A DNA stretch of 64,000 bases from Leminorella grimontii ATCC 33999 = DSM 5078 (GTDB lineage: Bacteria; Pseudomonadota; Gammaproteobacteria; Enterobacterales; Enterobacteriaceae). Of this stretch, positions 34,921 to 44,642 are shown one piece after another (the stretch's first letter is position 1; the number at the start of each line of letters is the position of its first letter). Location: positions 62,001-126,000 of the forward strand of contig NZ_AUUA01000002.1 of the NCBI RefSeq assembly GCF_000439085.1. The letters run 5' to 3'. A program made the position numbers and the translations under genes. A model generated the notes under the pieces. The model was not told the DNA's origin and made no database searches. It was given only the letters and a program-made list of their open reading frames with translations.

Positions 34921-35083
34921 TGAAAAAATTATAGGAATTCGCAGATAAAAAGCGCCGTACCGTAAGAAAGGATGACAACGTACTGAGCGATAAAGAAAAT
35001 AATATGAGCATCCGATCGATGTTCGCTCTCATTATTACATTCATACGAAAATACAGAGATAAATGACTGCCAGTGGAGGCACT

Positions 35084-36442
35084 ATGCTAAGTATTTTTAA
35101 ACCCGCGCAGCACACCGCGCGTCTGCCACAGGATAAGATCGATCCGACTTATCGCCGTCTGAGGTGGCAAATCTTCATGGGGATCTTCTTCGGCTATGCC
35201 GCCTACTATCTGGTAAGAAAAAACTTTGCGTTAGCAATGCCTTACCTGGTAGAACAGGGCTTTAGCCGCGGCGATCTGGGCTTTGCGCTTTCAGGCATCT
35301 CCATCGCTTACGGTTTCTCCAAGTTCATCATGGGTTCCGTCTCTGACCGTTCGAATCCGCGCGTTTTCCTGCCGGCGGGTCTGATTCTGGCTTCCGTCGT
35401 CATGCTGCTGATGGGCTTTATGCCTTGGGCAACCTCCAGCATCATGATGATGTTCGTGCTGCTGTTCATCTGCGGATGGTTCCAGGGCATGGGCTGGCCG
35501 CCGTGCGGCCGTACCATGGTTCACTGGTGGTCGCAGAAGGAGCGCGGCGGCATCGTTTCCGTCTGGAACTGCGCCCACAACGTCGGCGGCGGTATTCCAC
35601 CTCTGCTGTTCTTGCTGGGTATGGCCTGGTTTAACGACTGGAAGGCCGCATTCTACATGCCGGCTATCGCCGCCATCATCGTTGCTCTGATCGCCTTTGC
35701 GCTGATGCGCGATACGCCTCAATCCTGCGGCCTGCCGCCGATTGAAGAGTACAAAAACGACTATCCGCCGGACTACACGGAAAAAGACGAAGAAGAGCTG
35801 AGCGCGAAAGAAATCTTCATGAAGTACGTCTTCCCGAACAAGCTGCTGTGGTACATCGCCATCGCTAACGTGTTCGTTTACCTGCTGCGCTACGGCATTC
35901 TGGACTGGTCACCGACCTATCTGAAGGAAGTGAAGCACTTCGCGCTGGACAAGTCTTCCTGGGCCTACTTCTTCTATGAATACGCGGGTATCCCCGGCAC
36001 GCTGCTGTGCGGCTGGATGTCCGACAAAGTGTTCAAGGGCAACCGCGGCGCAACCGGCGTATTCTTTATGATTCTGGTTACCATCGCGACCGTCGTTTAC
36101 TGGATGAACCCGGCGGGCAACCCCGGCATCGACATGCTGTGCATGACCGTTATCGGCTTTTTGATCTACGGTCCCGTTATGCTTATCGGCCTGCACGCGC
36201 TTGAGCTGGCGCCGAAGAAAGCGGCCGGTACCGCAGCGGGCTTCACCGGCCTGTTCGGCTACCTGGGCGGTTCGGTTGCGGCAAGCGCCATCGTCGGCTA
36301 CACCGTTGACTTCTTCGGTTGGGACGGCGGCTTTATGGTCATGATCGGCGGCAGCGCTCTGGCAGTCGTTCTGCTGGTAATGACCATGCTGAGCGAAAAC
36401 AAACACAAAGCGGAAATGTTGGCAAAACAGGCCGGTAATTAA
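35084..36442 (+). CDS. glpT: Glycerol-3-phosphate/phosphate antiporter GlpT
   Basis: A 452-residue major facilitator protein, the same length as in E. coli. The ATG at 35084 follows GGAGG by 5 bases; an upstream in-frame ATG at 35063 lacks that. Twelve helices. Substrate-binding arginines fall in [15 protein letters not shown] (TM1) and [14 protein letters not shown] (TM7). The family signature [17 protein letters not shown] follows TM2. It imports G3P (and fosfomycin) in exchange for phosphate. It heads glpT-glpQ, divergent from glpABC. Confidence 0.98.
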   Translation: MLSIFKPAQHTARLPQDKIDPTYRRLRWQIFMGIFFGYAAYYLVRKNFALAMPYLVEQGFSRGDLGFALSGISIAYGFSKFIMGSVSDRSNPRVFLPAGLILASVVMLLMGFMPWATSSIMMMFVLLFICGWFQGMGWPPCGRTMVHWWSQKERGGIVSVWNCAHNVGGGIPPLLFLLGMAWFNDWKAAFYMPAIAAIIVALIAFALMRDTPQSCGLPPIEEYKNDYPPDYTEKDEEELSAKEIFMKYVFPNKLLWYIAIANVFVYLLRYGILDWSPTYLKEVKHFALDKSSWAYFFYEYAGIPGTLLCGWMSDKVFKGNRGATGVFFMILVTIATVVYWMNPAGNPGIDMLCMTVIGFLIYGPVMLIGLHALELAPKKAAGTAAGFTGLFGYLGGSVAASAIVGYTVDFFGWDGGFMVMIGGSALAVVLLVMTMLSENKHKAEMLAKQAGN

Positions 36443-36462
36443 TCCGTTTACGTTGCAATAAA

Positions 36463-36488
36463 CGCTGCGGCCAACGCTGGCCGCAGCG
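36463..36488 (+). terminator. Stem-loop between glpT and glpQ
   Basis: An 11-bp perfect stem CGCTGCGGCCA / TGGCCGCAGCG with loop ACGC, 20 bp after glpT, with no strong T-run. It may attenuate or stabilise rather than fully terminate. The remaining 211 bp before glpQ shows nothing clear. Confidence 0.5.
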
Positions 36489-36699
36489 CATATCTTCACT
36501 CTCAATAACAATAAAAACATAAAACGCGCTTCAAACCCAATTCGCGAACGTCATCCTGACGTCATCTAACGCGGATACCATTTTCATCAGTCATGTGTAA
36601 CAGAAACAAAAAGCAATTCGGCTTAAAACGTACGCTGCACGGCCAGCGGTTTTCAACGCCCCTGCTGTGCTTCTAAAATACTCACACGGAGAGAAAAGG

Positions 36700-37788
36700 A
36701 TGAAGACAGGTTTTAAAACGCTTTTGGCTGGCATGGTTTTAGGCATGGCCCTACTCCCGGCCGTTCAGGCGGCGCAAAAGGCCGACAAGGTCGTTATCGC
36801 TCACCGCGGCGCCAGCGGTTATCTTCCCGAACATACGCTGGCCTCAAAGGCCATGGCTTACCAGCAGGGGGCTGACTTCCTCGAGCAGGATCTGGTCATG
36901 ACTAAAGACGACAGGCTTATCGTTTTGCACGACCACTATCTTGACCGCGTCACCGACGTGGCCGACAGGTTTCCCGATCGCGCCCGCAAGGACGGCCGCT
37001 ATTACGCTATCGACTTTACGCTGGATGAAATCAAGTCGCTGAAATTCACCGAAGGTTTCGACATTAAGGACGGAAAAAAGGTACAGAGCTATCCTGGCCG
37101 CTTCCCGATGGGAAAATCCGATTTCCGCATCCACACCTTTGAAGATGAAATCGAGTTCGTGCAGGGCCTGAACCACTCTACTGGCAAAAACATCGGCATT
37201 TATCCCGAAATCAAAGCGCCCTGGTTCCATCGCAGCGAAGGTAAAGACATCACGGCCAAAACGCTGGAAGTCCTGAAAAAATATGGCTACACCAAGAAAA
37301 GCGACAACGTCTACCTTCAGTGCTTCGACTTCAATGAACTTAAGCGCATCAAGACCGAGCTGATGCCCAAAGCGGGAATGGATCTGAAGCTGGTCCAGCT
37401 AATCGCCTACACCGACTGGGAAGAGACGTTCGAACCCGATGCTCAGGGCAAGCTTGTAAACTATAGCTACGACTGGATGTTCAAGCCCGGCGCCATGACG
37501 GAAATCGCCAAGTACGCCGACGGCATTGGCCCTCAATATCCGATGCTGCTTGACGTGAAGGCATCCAAGCCGGGCAAGGTCGTGCTTTCATCGATGACGA
37601 AAGACGCCCATAAGGCAGGAATGGAAGTACATCCCTACACGCTGCGCGCTGACGCGCTGCCGCCCTATGCGAAGGACATGAACCAGCTGCTGGACGTCAT
37701 GTACAACCAGGCGGGCGTTGACGGGCTGTTCTCCGACTTCCCCGATATGGCGGTGAAATTTCTGGAGAAGCAGGGGCAGCATAAATAG
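36700..37788 (+). CDS. glpQ: Periplasmic glycerophosphodiester phosphodiesterase GlpQ
   Basis: A 362-residue protein (E. coli 358) from the ATG at 36700 (AAAGGA just upstream). The signal peptide (MKTGFKTLLAGMVLGMALL) ends near AVQA. The catalytic set is intact: VIAHRGASGYLPEHT, the metal ligands of FLEQDLVMTKD, VLHDHYLDR and PEIKAP. It cleaves glycerophosphodiesters, the deacylated phospholipids, to G3P and an alcohol, feeding GlpT. It lies 257 bp downstream of glpT. Confidence 0.98.
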   Translation: MKTGFKTLLAGMVLGMALLPAVQAAQKADKVVIAHRGASGYLPEHTLASKAMAYQQGADFLEQDLVMTKDDRLIVLHDHYLDRVTDVADRFPDRARKDGRYYAIDFTLDEIKSLKFTEGFDIKDGKKVQSYPGRFPMGKSDFRIHTFEDEIEFVQGLNHSTGKNIGIYPEIKAPWFHRSEGKDITAKTLEVLKKYGYTKKSDNVYLQCFDFNELKRIKTELMPKAGMDLKLVQLIAYTDWEETFEPDAQGKLVNYSYDWMFKPGAMTEIAKYADGIGPQYPMLLDVKASKPGKVVLSSMTKDAHKAGMEVHPYTLRADALPPYAKDMNQLLDVMYNQAGVDGLFSDFPDMAVKFLEKQGQHK

Positions 37789-37811
37789 CCGCAAAAAGAA
37801 TCATGAACGCC

Positions 37812-37839
37812 GCGGGCGCCTTTGCGCCCGCTTTCTTTT
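37812..37839 (+). terminator. Terminator of glpTQ
   Basis: An 8-bp GC stem GCGGGCGC / GCGCCCGC with loop CTTT is followed by TTTCTTTT, 23 bp past glpQ. Confidence 0.88.
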
Positions 37840-37841
37840 GA

Positions 37842-38639
37842 CTATAGATACATATTTCTCAAGTAGTGCATCACCGCATCGTCGACGTTGCTGCCGATCA
37901 CCTCAAGCTGGGGCAGGGTTTTCTTCAGGCGCGGCGAGCCGTTTTGCATAATGCAGCCTTTGCCGGCCATCGACAGCATCTCCGCGTCGTTCATGCCGTC
38001 GCCGAAAGTGATACAGTCCTTCAAACCGTAGCCCATCAACCCCGAGACCTCTTGCAGCGCCCACCCTTTTGACACGTGACCGCCCATCACTTCCAGACAA
38101 TAGTCTAAAGAGAAGCTGGCGTTAACCTTATCGCCGTAGCGCCGATTGATGTCCTCCTCCAGCTTGAGCAGCCTGTCGTGTTCAAAGCTGGTGAAAAATA
38201 CCTTACAGACGCCGTCCGTCGCTAACGTATCGGGTTCAAACAGCCGATAGCTGAAGTCCGACTCTTTGTGAAAGTTCTTCAGGTCCTCGCTGTCGCGGTT
38301 GGTCAACCAGTCGTCGTTGCGGTATACGTGGGTTTCAATATGTGGATTACTCTCCACGATATGGTAGAGCTCGTAGGCGATATTGGGATCGAGATTATGG
38401 CTGAAGATAAGCTCCCCTTGAGGGTTGTGCACCCGAGCGCCGTTGGAGGTAATCATATAGGAGTCAATGCCTAAACCGTCGCGGATCTGCCCTACGTCAA
38501 CGTGATGGCGGCCGGTGGCAAATACAAAGTGAATTCCGCTTTGGGATAACAGGCGCAGCGTATCTTTAGCGTAGGGTGAAAGCGTGTGGTCGTTCTGCAA
38601 CAGCGTGCCGTCCAGATCGGATGCAACGATAGGATACAT
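37842..38639 (-). CDS. yigL: HAD phosphatase YigL (pyridoxal phosphate phosphatase)
   Basis: A 265-residue Cof-type HAD hydrolase (E. coli 266). Motif I is ASDLDGTLL with both aspartates near residues 8-10. Motif II is FATGR and the later motifs are the SKGWAL lysine and FGDGMNDAEML. E. coli YigL dephosphorylates pyridoxal 5'-phosphate and sugar phosphates and helps in sugar-phosphate stress, where its mRNA is stabilised by SgrS. It is paired with pldB (46 bp), as in E. coli. Confidence 0.95.
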   Translation of the reverse strand: MYPIVASDLDGTLLQNDHTLSPYAKDTLRLLSQSGIHFVFATGRHHVDVGQIRDGLGIDSYMITSNGARVHNPQGELIFSHNLDPNIAYELYHIVESNPHIETHVYRNDDWLTNRDSEDLKNFHKESDFSYRLFEPDTLATDGVCKVFFTSFEHDRLLKLEEDINRRYGDKVNASFSLDYCLEVMGGHVSKGWALQEVSGLMGYGLKDCITFGDGMNDAEMLSMAGKGCIMQNGSPRLKKTLPQLEVIGSNVDDAVMHYLRNMYL

Positions 38640-38685
38640 ATTAATATCAACCCTTAACGAAAAAAGAATTCATTATAACTAAACA

Positions 38686-39687
38686 TCAATACTGCGCGAA
38701 AAAGCGCAAAATATCCAGCAACGCCTCCGTACGCAGCACGTCGCGTTCAAAGAGGATTTCGTGAAAAGCGCCCTTGATAACTATCGGTCCGCCGCTTTCG
38801 CAAGGGTGCCCAGCCTGCGCCATCGCCTGACAAAAAGCGTCCTGTGCGTCGTTATCAACGATGCGCTCTTCTCCGGCCTGTAGCAGCATAAGAGGCGTGG
38901 TAATTTGAGGCGCCAGGGCAATCGCCTGTTCGCCGGCTTCTATTGACTCTTTGACCCAGCGATAGGTCGGGCCGCCGATGCGAAGCTCCGGGTAGTCCGA
39001 ATAGTGGCGAGAATAAAGGCGGTAGCGCACCTTGCTGTGAGTCAAAATATTAACCGCATAGGGCAGCGGGAGCCAGCGGCCGGTGCCGACCGCATAATGC
39101 TCCCTGACGCTCTGCCAGCGTTCTGCCACGTCCGTAATGCGCTTTGCCAGCCACTTGGGCATCGGCAGGCGAATACCCAGCATTGGCGAACAGAGCGCGG
39201 CGGCGGAGACGGCGCCCGGATGGCGAGCGAGAAACAGCGCGGAAATCGCGCCCCCCATGGAGTGGGCGATAAGAAACGCGTGCGCATAGCGATGCGGCGT
39301 AAAGGCGGTTTGCCAAAAGGTTTCGAAGTCCTCGACGTAGTCATCAAACTCCTCTACGTGCCCACGCTGGCCGTCTTCCAGCAGGCGGCCGGAAAAACCC
39401 TGCCCGCGGTGATCGATAATCCAGACGTCATAGCCGCAGTGAAACAGGTCGTAGGCCAACTCCTGATATTTAATATAGCCCTCCGTTCTGCCGGGGGAGA
39501 TAACCACTGCGCGCCGGTGTTCAGGGGACGTAAATCGAACGTAGGAAATTTCAATGCCGCCAACGCCTTCAAAGTCAGCTTCCCGCCGCAGCTGCCAGAA
39601 ATCCAGCAGCGGGCCGGAGGAAAACGCAGCAAAGCGTTTTTCACGACTTAATAGCTCCAGCTCTAACGCAAAGAAATCCGTTGTCAT
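38686..39687 (-). CDS. pldB: Lysophospholipase L2 (PldB)
   Basis: A 333-residue alpha/beta hydrolase (E. coli 340). The nucleophile elbow is AHSMGGAISALF, the region before it is WIIDHRGQGFSGR, and the acid and histidine follow near EERIVDNDAQ and KGAFHEILFE. It hydrolyses lysophospholipids on the inner membrane, releasing fatty acid and a glycerophosphodiester. It is upstream of yigL on the same strand. Its neighbour here is a GlpQ-like gene instead of rhtB directly. Confidence 0.94.
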   Translation of the reverse strand: MTTDFFALELELLSREKRFAAFSSGPLLDFWQLRREADFEGVGGIEISYVRFTSPEHRRAVVISPGRTEGYIKYQELAYDLFHCGYDVWIIDHRGQGFSGRLLEDGQRGHVEEFDDYVEDFETFWQTAFTPHRYAHAFLIAHSMGGAISALFLARHPGAVSAAALCSPMLGIRLPMPKWLAKRITDVAERWQSVREHYAVGTGRWLPLPYAVNILTHSKVRYRLYSRHYSDYPELRIGGPTYRWVKESIEAGEQAIALAPQITTPLMLLQAGEERIVDNDAQDAFCQAMAQAGHPCESGGPIVIKGAFHEILFERDVLRTEALLDILRFFAQY

Positions 39688-39936
39688 AAATTAAGGGCCC
39701 CCGCTGGCGTTAATGCTGTTTATCGCGAAGCGATGCGCACATTAAAAAGACTCAGTCGTCATTTAATCCAATAATTTTATAACCTTCATCGGCATGACTA
39801 CATACCAACATCGTACTACCAATACAAAAAATACGTTCTAAAAAAAGACAACGACTAGTATGGTAGATCGGTTTTTTACTAACAGTCCCCCGATATTTTT
39901 TGATTAATACTCAATGGATAGAAAAGGAGCGTTCAA

Positions 39937-40800
39937 ATGAAAACAATGGCGATACTGGTTCTACTGGGAAGTTCATTCGGCGCGTTCGCCCAGCCTCAAA
40001 TCGTCGCGCACCGAGCAGGAACGGACGACGCGCCGGAAAACACCCTCGTAGCAATAGAGAAGTCGCTCAGCAACGGCGCTGACGCCATATGGATAACCCT
40101 TCAATTAACCAAGGACAACGTCCCGGTCCTTTATCGCCCTTCCAAACTGGAAGCGCTAACGGATAAACAGGGGCCAATTTCCGACTATACGCTGTCACAG
40201 CTTGCCGCTGCGGACGCCGGTTGGTCATTTGGCAAGGACAGCCACCCTTACAGGGGAAAGAACATTACTATTCCCACCCTTGAGGCCGTATTAACCCGCT
40301 ACCCGTCCACGTTCTTTTATTTGGATATAAAATCCCCCGATGCCGATCCCGCACGCTTTGCCGATGCGCTGACCGCCGTGTTGAAAAAAACCGGCTCGTT
40401 CTCGCGGGTGCGGGTTTATTCCACGGAAGAGGGCTATCTTAACGCCCTTCCGGCCAGCGTTCCTCGCTTTGAAAGCCGCGATGCGACCAGAACGATACTG
40501 GCCAACGTTTCCCTTAACCATTCATGTCGCATAGAAAACAGCGATAAGCCCCGCTGGTACGGCCTGGAGCTGAACAGGAAGGTTGAAGTGGTGGAGACGT
40601 TCACCCTGGGCGAAGGCCGTTCTCAGGCCACGCTGACCTGGGATAAAGAAGCCATGGCCTGCTTCCGCTCCCAGGGAGAAGCCCACGTCATTCTGTTTGG
40701 CGTCAATAGCCCGCAGGATTATCAAACGGCAGTAGAGCTGGGGGCGGACGGCGTGATGGTGAATTCGCCGGAAAAATTCCGTACGATCGTAAAAAAATAG
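39937..40800 (+). CDS. Exported GDPD-fold protein with a degenerate active site
   Basis: A 287-residue protein. The signal peptide MKTMAILVLLGSSFGAFA is followed by a GDPD/PI-PLC barrel start, IVAHRAGTDDAPENT (His25, Arg26). The metal-ligand strand reads GADAIWITLQLTKD, so the usual E-x-D is W-x-T, and the next HD pair is replaced by YR in VPVLYRPSKL. A later DIK (FYLDIKSP) and the C-terminal ELGADGVMVNSPEKF remain. Compared with intact GlpQ at 36700 the active site looks lost, so it may be a binding protein or a different enzyme. AAGGAG precedes the ATG. It is inserted between pldB and rhtB. Confidence 0.8.
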   Translation: MKTMAILVLLGSSFGAFAQPQIVAHRAGTDDAPENTLVAIEKSLSNGADAIWITLQLTKDNVPVLYRPSKLEALTDKQGPISDYTLSQLAAADAGWSFGKDSHPYRGKNITIPTLEAVLTRYPSTFFYLDIKSPDADPARFADALTAVLKKTGSFSRVRVYSTEEGYLNALPASVPRFESRDATRTILANVSLNHSCRIENSDKPRWYGLELNRKVEVVETFTLGEGRSQATLTWDKEAMACFRSQGEAHVILFGVNSPQDYQTAVELGADGVMVNSPEKFRTIVKK

Positions 40801-40948
40801 CCCTCCGACGCTGACTTTTTCCGAAAACAAACGGCAGGGTCTGCCCGCCGTTTGTTTACCTCACCGACGCGGATTAAAAAATCTGGCGCTGGCGTCTGAA
40901 AGCGTGATAAAAAATCGTATCCCCTCCCATTAACGCAGAACCTTTACC

Positions 40949-41575
40949 ATGACTTTTGAATGGTGGCTAACCTATTTAGTCACAACGATTATTCTTAGCC
41001 TTTCTCCCGGCTCTGGCGCAATAAACACCATGAGCACCGGCATCACCTACGGCTTTCGCGGCGCTATCCCCGCGATAGCGGGCCTTCAGGTCGGCCTTGC
41101 GGCACACATCGTACTGGTTGGCGTCGGGCTGGGGACGCTGCTGTCGCAGTCGGCGATGGCGTTCGTCGCGTTGAAGTGGCTGGGTGCGGCCTATCTTATC
41201 TGGCTCGGTATCCAGCAGTGGCGAGCGGCGGGAGCGATGGACCTTAACGCGGTGTCCCAGTCGCTGCCCAAAAGCGGCCGCTTTAAGCGCGCCGTGCTGG
41301 TTAACCTGACCAACCCTAAAAGCATCGTGTTTTTGGCCGCGCTGTTTCCGCAGTTTATCGTGCCTAATCAGCCGCAGGCCGCCCAGTATCTGATTCTTGG
41401 CGTCACCAGCGTCGCGGTGGATATTGTCGTCATGGTTGGCTATGCGCTGCTCGCCAGCCGCGTAGCCAAGTGGGTCCGTCAGCCGCACCAGATGAGGCTT
41501 CTTAACCGCCTGTTCGGTTCACTGTTTATTCTGGTCGGCGGCCTGCTGTTGATGGCGCGCAGGGCGACGCATTAA
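40949..41575 (+). CDS. rhtB: Homoserine/homoserine lactone efflux protein RhtB
   Basis: A 208-residue LysE-family exporter (E. coli 206) with about six helices. The N-terminal signature [17 protein letters not shown] and the central [19 protein letters not shown] are conserved. It exports homoserine, its lactone and related amino acids. In E. coli it is divergent from pldB directly; here the GlpQ-like gene intervenes. It precedes asd, whose product leads to homoserine, though they are separated by about 200 bp. Confidence 0.93.
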   Translation: MTFEWWLTYLVTTIILSLSPGSGAINTMSTGITYGFRGAIPAIAGLQVGLAAHIVLVGVGLGTLLSQSAMAFVALKWLGAAYLIWLGIQQWRAAGAMDLNAVSQSLPKSGRFKRAVLVNLTNPKSIVFLAALFPQFIVPNQPQAAQYLILGVTSVAVDIVVMVGYALLASRVAKWVRQPHQMRLLNRLFGSLFILVGGLLLMARRATH

Positions 41576-41650
41576 GCGCCCTGCGGCGAAAGAAAACGCC
41601 GAATTATAAGTTTTATTGCTAAATATTTTGTTTATATCGAATAAATTTAC

Positions 41651-41678
41651 TTGCACGGCTGGATACATTTTGTAATGT
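41651..41678 (+). promoter_or_regulatory. Candidate promoter of asd
   Basis: TTGCAC and TAATGT are 16 bp apart, about 105 bp before the asd start. The leader that follows contains a GC-rich hairpin near 41725-41745. I do not see a convincing lysine riboswitch. Confidence 0.4.
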
Positions 41679-41783
41679 GGAAGAGGTCTGTGCAAGATAA
41701 CTCAGAAACACAACATTCAAGGGCAGCGCGGCCGCTCCGCGCCCACCCCGCCAATTGATTACAGCAAGGTTAGGATACTAAAT

Positions 41784-42887
41784 ATGAAAAACGTCGGTTT
41801 TGTTGGCTGGCGCGGTATGGTTGGCTCCGTTCTGATGCAACGAATGATCGAAGAACGCGATTTTGACGCTATTCGCCCGGTCTTTTTCTCTACTTCACAA
41901 ACGGGCCAGGCTGCGCCCTCATTCACCGGTCAGGGCGGCACGCTGCAGGACGCTAACGATATCGACGCGCTTCGCGCGCTGGACATCATCGTCACCTGTC
42001 AGGGTGGCGACTACACCAGCGAAATCTATCCTAAGCTTCGCGCTACGGGCTGGAACGGCTACTGGATCGACGCCGCCTCTACGCTGCGCATGAAAGACGA
42101 TGCGATTATTATCCTCGATCCGGTCAACCAGCACGTCATCGATCAGGGCCTAAATCAGGGCGTAAAAACCTTCGTCGGCGGCAACTGCACCGTCAGCCTG
42201 ATGCTGATGGCCTTAGGCGGCCTGTTCGCCAGCAATCTGGTTGAGTGGGCCTCCGTCGCCACCTATCAGGCGGCCTCCGGCGGCGGCGCGCGCCACATGC
42301 GCGAACTGCTGACCCAAATGGGCATGCTGCACGCCGTGGCGGCAAAAGAGCTGGAAGATCCGGCCTCCGCCATTTTGGACATTGAGCGCCGCGTTACCGC
42401 GCAAATGCGCAACGGCGCGCTGCCGGTAGACAACTTCGGCGTGCCTCTGGCCGGCAGCCTGATCCCATGGATCGACAAGCAGCTGGAAAACGGCCAAAGC
42501 CGCGAAGAGTGGAAAGGTCAGGCTGAGACCAACAAGATCCTCAACACCGCCAGCACTATCCCGGTCGACGGCCTGTGCGTACGCATCGGCGCGCTGCGCT
42601 GCCACAGTCAGGCGTTTACCCTGAAGCTGAAGAAAGACGTCTCTCTGAGCGAAATCGAAAGCATGCTGGCGTCGCACAACGAGTGGGTGAAGGTGGTGCC
42701 GAACGATCGCGAAATCACCATGCGCGAGCTAACCCCCGCCGCCGTCACCGGCACGCTGGCAACGCCGGTAGGCCGTCTGCGCAAGCTGAACATGGGGCCG
42801 GAATATCTGTCGGCCTTCACCGTCGGCGATCAGCTGCTGTGGGGCGCCGCAGAGCCGCTGCGCCGCATGCTGCGCATTTTGCTGTAA
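41784..42887 (+). CDS. asd: Aspartate-semialdehyde dehydrogenase
   Basis: A 367-residue protein, identical in length to E. coli Asd. NADP binding is by [18 protein letters not shown] at the N-terminus. The catalytic cysteine is in [12 protein letters not shown] (about residue 135) and the active-site histidine lies in [16 protein letters not shown]. It makes aspartate semialdehyde for lysine, diaminopimelate, threonine and methionine synthesis. It is a single gene with its own leader. Confidence 0.98.
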   Translation: MKNVGFVGWRGMVGSVLMQRMIEERDFDAIRPVFFSTSQTGQAAPSFTGQGGTLQDANDIDALRALDIIVTCQGGDYTSEIYPKLRATGWNGYWIDAASTLRMKDDAIIILDPVNQHVIDQGLNQGVKTFVGGNCTVSLMLMALGGLFASNLVEWASVATYQAASGGGARHMRELLTQMGMLHAVAAKELEDPASAILDIERRVTAQMRNGALPVDNFGVPLAGSLIPWIDKQLENGQSREEWKGQAETNKILNTASTIPVDGLCVRIGALRCHSQAFTLKLKKDVSLSEIESMLASHNEWVKVVPNDREITMRELTPAAVTGTLATPVGRLRKLNMGPEYLSAFTVGDQLLWGAAEPLRRMLRILL

Positions 42888-42902
42888 TCCTACCGTACCC
42901 CT

Positions 42903-42928
42903 CTCCCTTCCGCCTTTGCGGAGGGGAG
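42903..42928. terminator. Terminator between asd and the phosphatase gene
   Basis: An 11-bp stem CTCCCTTCCGC / GCGGAGGGGAG (one T-G pair) with loop CTTT lies between convergent genes, 15 bp past asd. Confidence 0.75.
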
Positions 42929-42940
42929 AAGTTTCTTTAC

Positions 42941-43729
42941 TCAGGACTCCAGATACTTATCCTGAATTTTCACCCGCACCTGCGGCGTCAGGCCAAACTC
43001 CTGCTCCAACCAGCTGTCGGTGCTGCCGTAGCGCTGCTCAATCGCCTTCAGCGCAGTGCCGATAAACGACTCCTTGGCCGACATCACGTAGTTCAGGCTG
43101 TCGATGCCGTGCTGCTGCGTCAGCTGCTTAGCCAGATGGCTCATCATCTCCTGGCGGAAGGGTTCAAGGGTGGTTTCCGTCAGCATATAGTCTTCTATAA
43201 CGGTATCCTTCGACGCCCCCAGCGTTAACAGCACCAGCGCCGAGCCAATGCCGGTACGGTCTTTCCCTACCGCGCAGTGCTGCACCAGCGCGCCGTCGCC
43301 CGGCGCCAACATGACCTGCACCAGGTGGCGATAGGCCCGGTTGTCAAACGGCAGCTGGTTATACAGCCGGTTCATAAAGTCGGCGGCGTCGAACGCCGCC
43401 AGCGCTTCATCCGTAAGCTTGGAAAAGTTGGCGTTGACGTCGTCCGTCAGCGGGTTAGCCGGAACGTTGTCATAGCTTACGCCCTGCCAAACTACGTCCG
43501 GTCGAAGCGCCACTTCGTCGGCATCCCGATAGTCGATAATGCTGGTTAAGGGAATTTGGCTCAGATAATCACAGTCGCGTTCCGTCAGCCTGTCCAGCGC
43601 GCCTGCGCGCAGCAGCTTGCCCGACTTAACCCTGCGACCATCGGCGGCTATGTTGCCTCCCTGATCGCGAAAGTTGATGCCTCCCTGTAGCGGCAGTAGC
43701 GATGCGTGTAATAAATCAATAGTGGCCAT
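42941..43729 (-). CDS. Tyrosine phosphatase family protein
   Basis: A 262-residue protein of the Y_phosphatase3 type. The N-terminal GGINFRDQGG and the active-site loop VQHCAVGKDRTGIGSALV (Cys and Arg of HCxxGxxR) are clear. An IIDYRDADEV strand contributes the general-acid region. Members dephosphorylate phosphotyrosine or phosphoinositides; the substrate here is unknown. There is no signal peptide. GAGGGAATT precedes the ATG. It is convergent with asd. Confidence 0.87.
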   Translation of the reverse strand: MATIDLLHASLLPLQGGINFRDQGGNIAADGRRVKSGKLLRAGALDRLTERDCDYLSQIPLTSIIDYRDADEVALRPDVVWQGVSYDNVPANPLTDDVNANFSKLTDEALAAFDAADFMNRLYNQLPFDNRAYRHLVQVMLAPGDGALVQHCAVGKDRTGIGSALVLLTLGASKDTVIEDYMLTETTLEPFRQEMMSHLAKQLTQQHGIDSLNYVMSAKESFIGTALKAIEQRYGSTDSWLEQEFGLTPQVRVKIQDKYLES

Positions 43730-43878
43730 AATTCCCTCTTGTTTCAGCTAGCTTGGTTCATGATAAAAAGTACCGTAAAGATTACGATGGCGGGGGACGC
43801 TAAACGTCCTCGCGATAAAGGCGACGAGCCCGTAAGGCCGCCGCTTTGCGTTAGCACAGCGGCGTGAAGAAGTGAGTA

Positions 43879-44580
43879 TCAGATAAATGAGAACGCATCG
43901 CCAAACATGCGCTTTTCATCAGCGCCGCGCTCAAGACAGAAGCGCTCTCTGGCTATTTTTACCATTTCGAAACGGCCGGCGATGTAAATGTCATAGTCCG
44001 CCAGCGAGCCAAAGTCAGCCAATACCGCCGCCAGTACCGTTCCAGTGCGGCCGCGCCACCCTTCATTCGGCTGTTCGACGACGGAAACTACGTCCAGATT
44101 GGGATACTGCACCGTCAGCGCCTCCAAACGCCCCATGTCGTACAGGTGCTCGGCTTCACGCCCGCCCCAGTACAGCGAAATCTTTCTCGTCGGCGTCTGC
44201 GACAGCGCGGTCATCAGGATGGAGTTCACGTAAGAAAAACCGGTGCCGCCGGCGATAAGCAGCATGGGGCGATCGGAATCCTGACGAAACCACGCGTCTC
44301 CGTGGGGAATATCCACGCTGATGCTCTTTTCCGTCAGCAGGCGGTCCATCACGGCCATGGCGTACAGATTAAACTCGGACGCGCCGACGTGCAGTTCGAT
44401 AACGCCGTCTTCCATCGGCGTCGAGGCCATTGAAAACGGGCGGCGGTCTCGTTCATCCATAACGCCCAGCAGGTATTGGCCTGCCAGAAATGAAACCGGC
44501 TCTTGCGGAATTAACCTGACGCGAAACACCGTATCGGTAATAGATTCCACGGAGGCGATTTTACAGTTCAACGTTGCCAT
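43879..44580 (-). CDS. fre: NAD(P)H-flavin reductase Fre
   Basis: A 233-residue protein, the same length as E. coli Fre. The flavin-site RRPFSMAST (about 46-54), the NAD-binding [15 protein letters not shown] (about 108-122) and the final FGDAFSFI are characteristic. It reduces free FMN, FAD or riboflavin, which then reduce ferric iron, cob(III)alamin or ribonucleotide reductase. It is downstream of ubiD by 62 bp, probably in one operon, as in E. coli. Confidence 0.97.
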   Translation of the reverse strand: MATLNCKIASVESITDTVFRVRLIPQEPVSFLAGQYLLGVMDERDRRPFSMASTPMEDGVIELHVGASEFNLYAMAVMDRLLTEKSISVDIPHGDAWFRQDSDRPMLLIAGGTGFSYVNSILMTALSQTPTRKISLYWGGREAEHLYDMGRLEALTVQYPNLDVVSVVEQPNEGWRGRTGTVLAAVLADFGSLADYDIYIAGRFEMVKIARERFCLERGADEKRMFGDAFSFI

Positions 44581-44642
44581 GTGTTCCCTCTAAAGCGGGG
44601 TCATTAAAATCAAAAGTGCCGTTAAGCGGTGCGTCAGTCATA

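Noticed and set aside
41576-41783. Possible lysine riboswitch in the asd leader
   Set aside because: There is a hairpin TTGCAC/GTGCAA and an AGAGG-like stretch, but the five-helix lysine-riboswitch core could not be traced; the segment reads better as a promoter.
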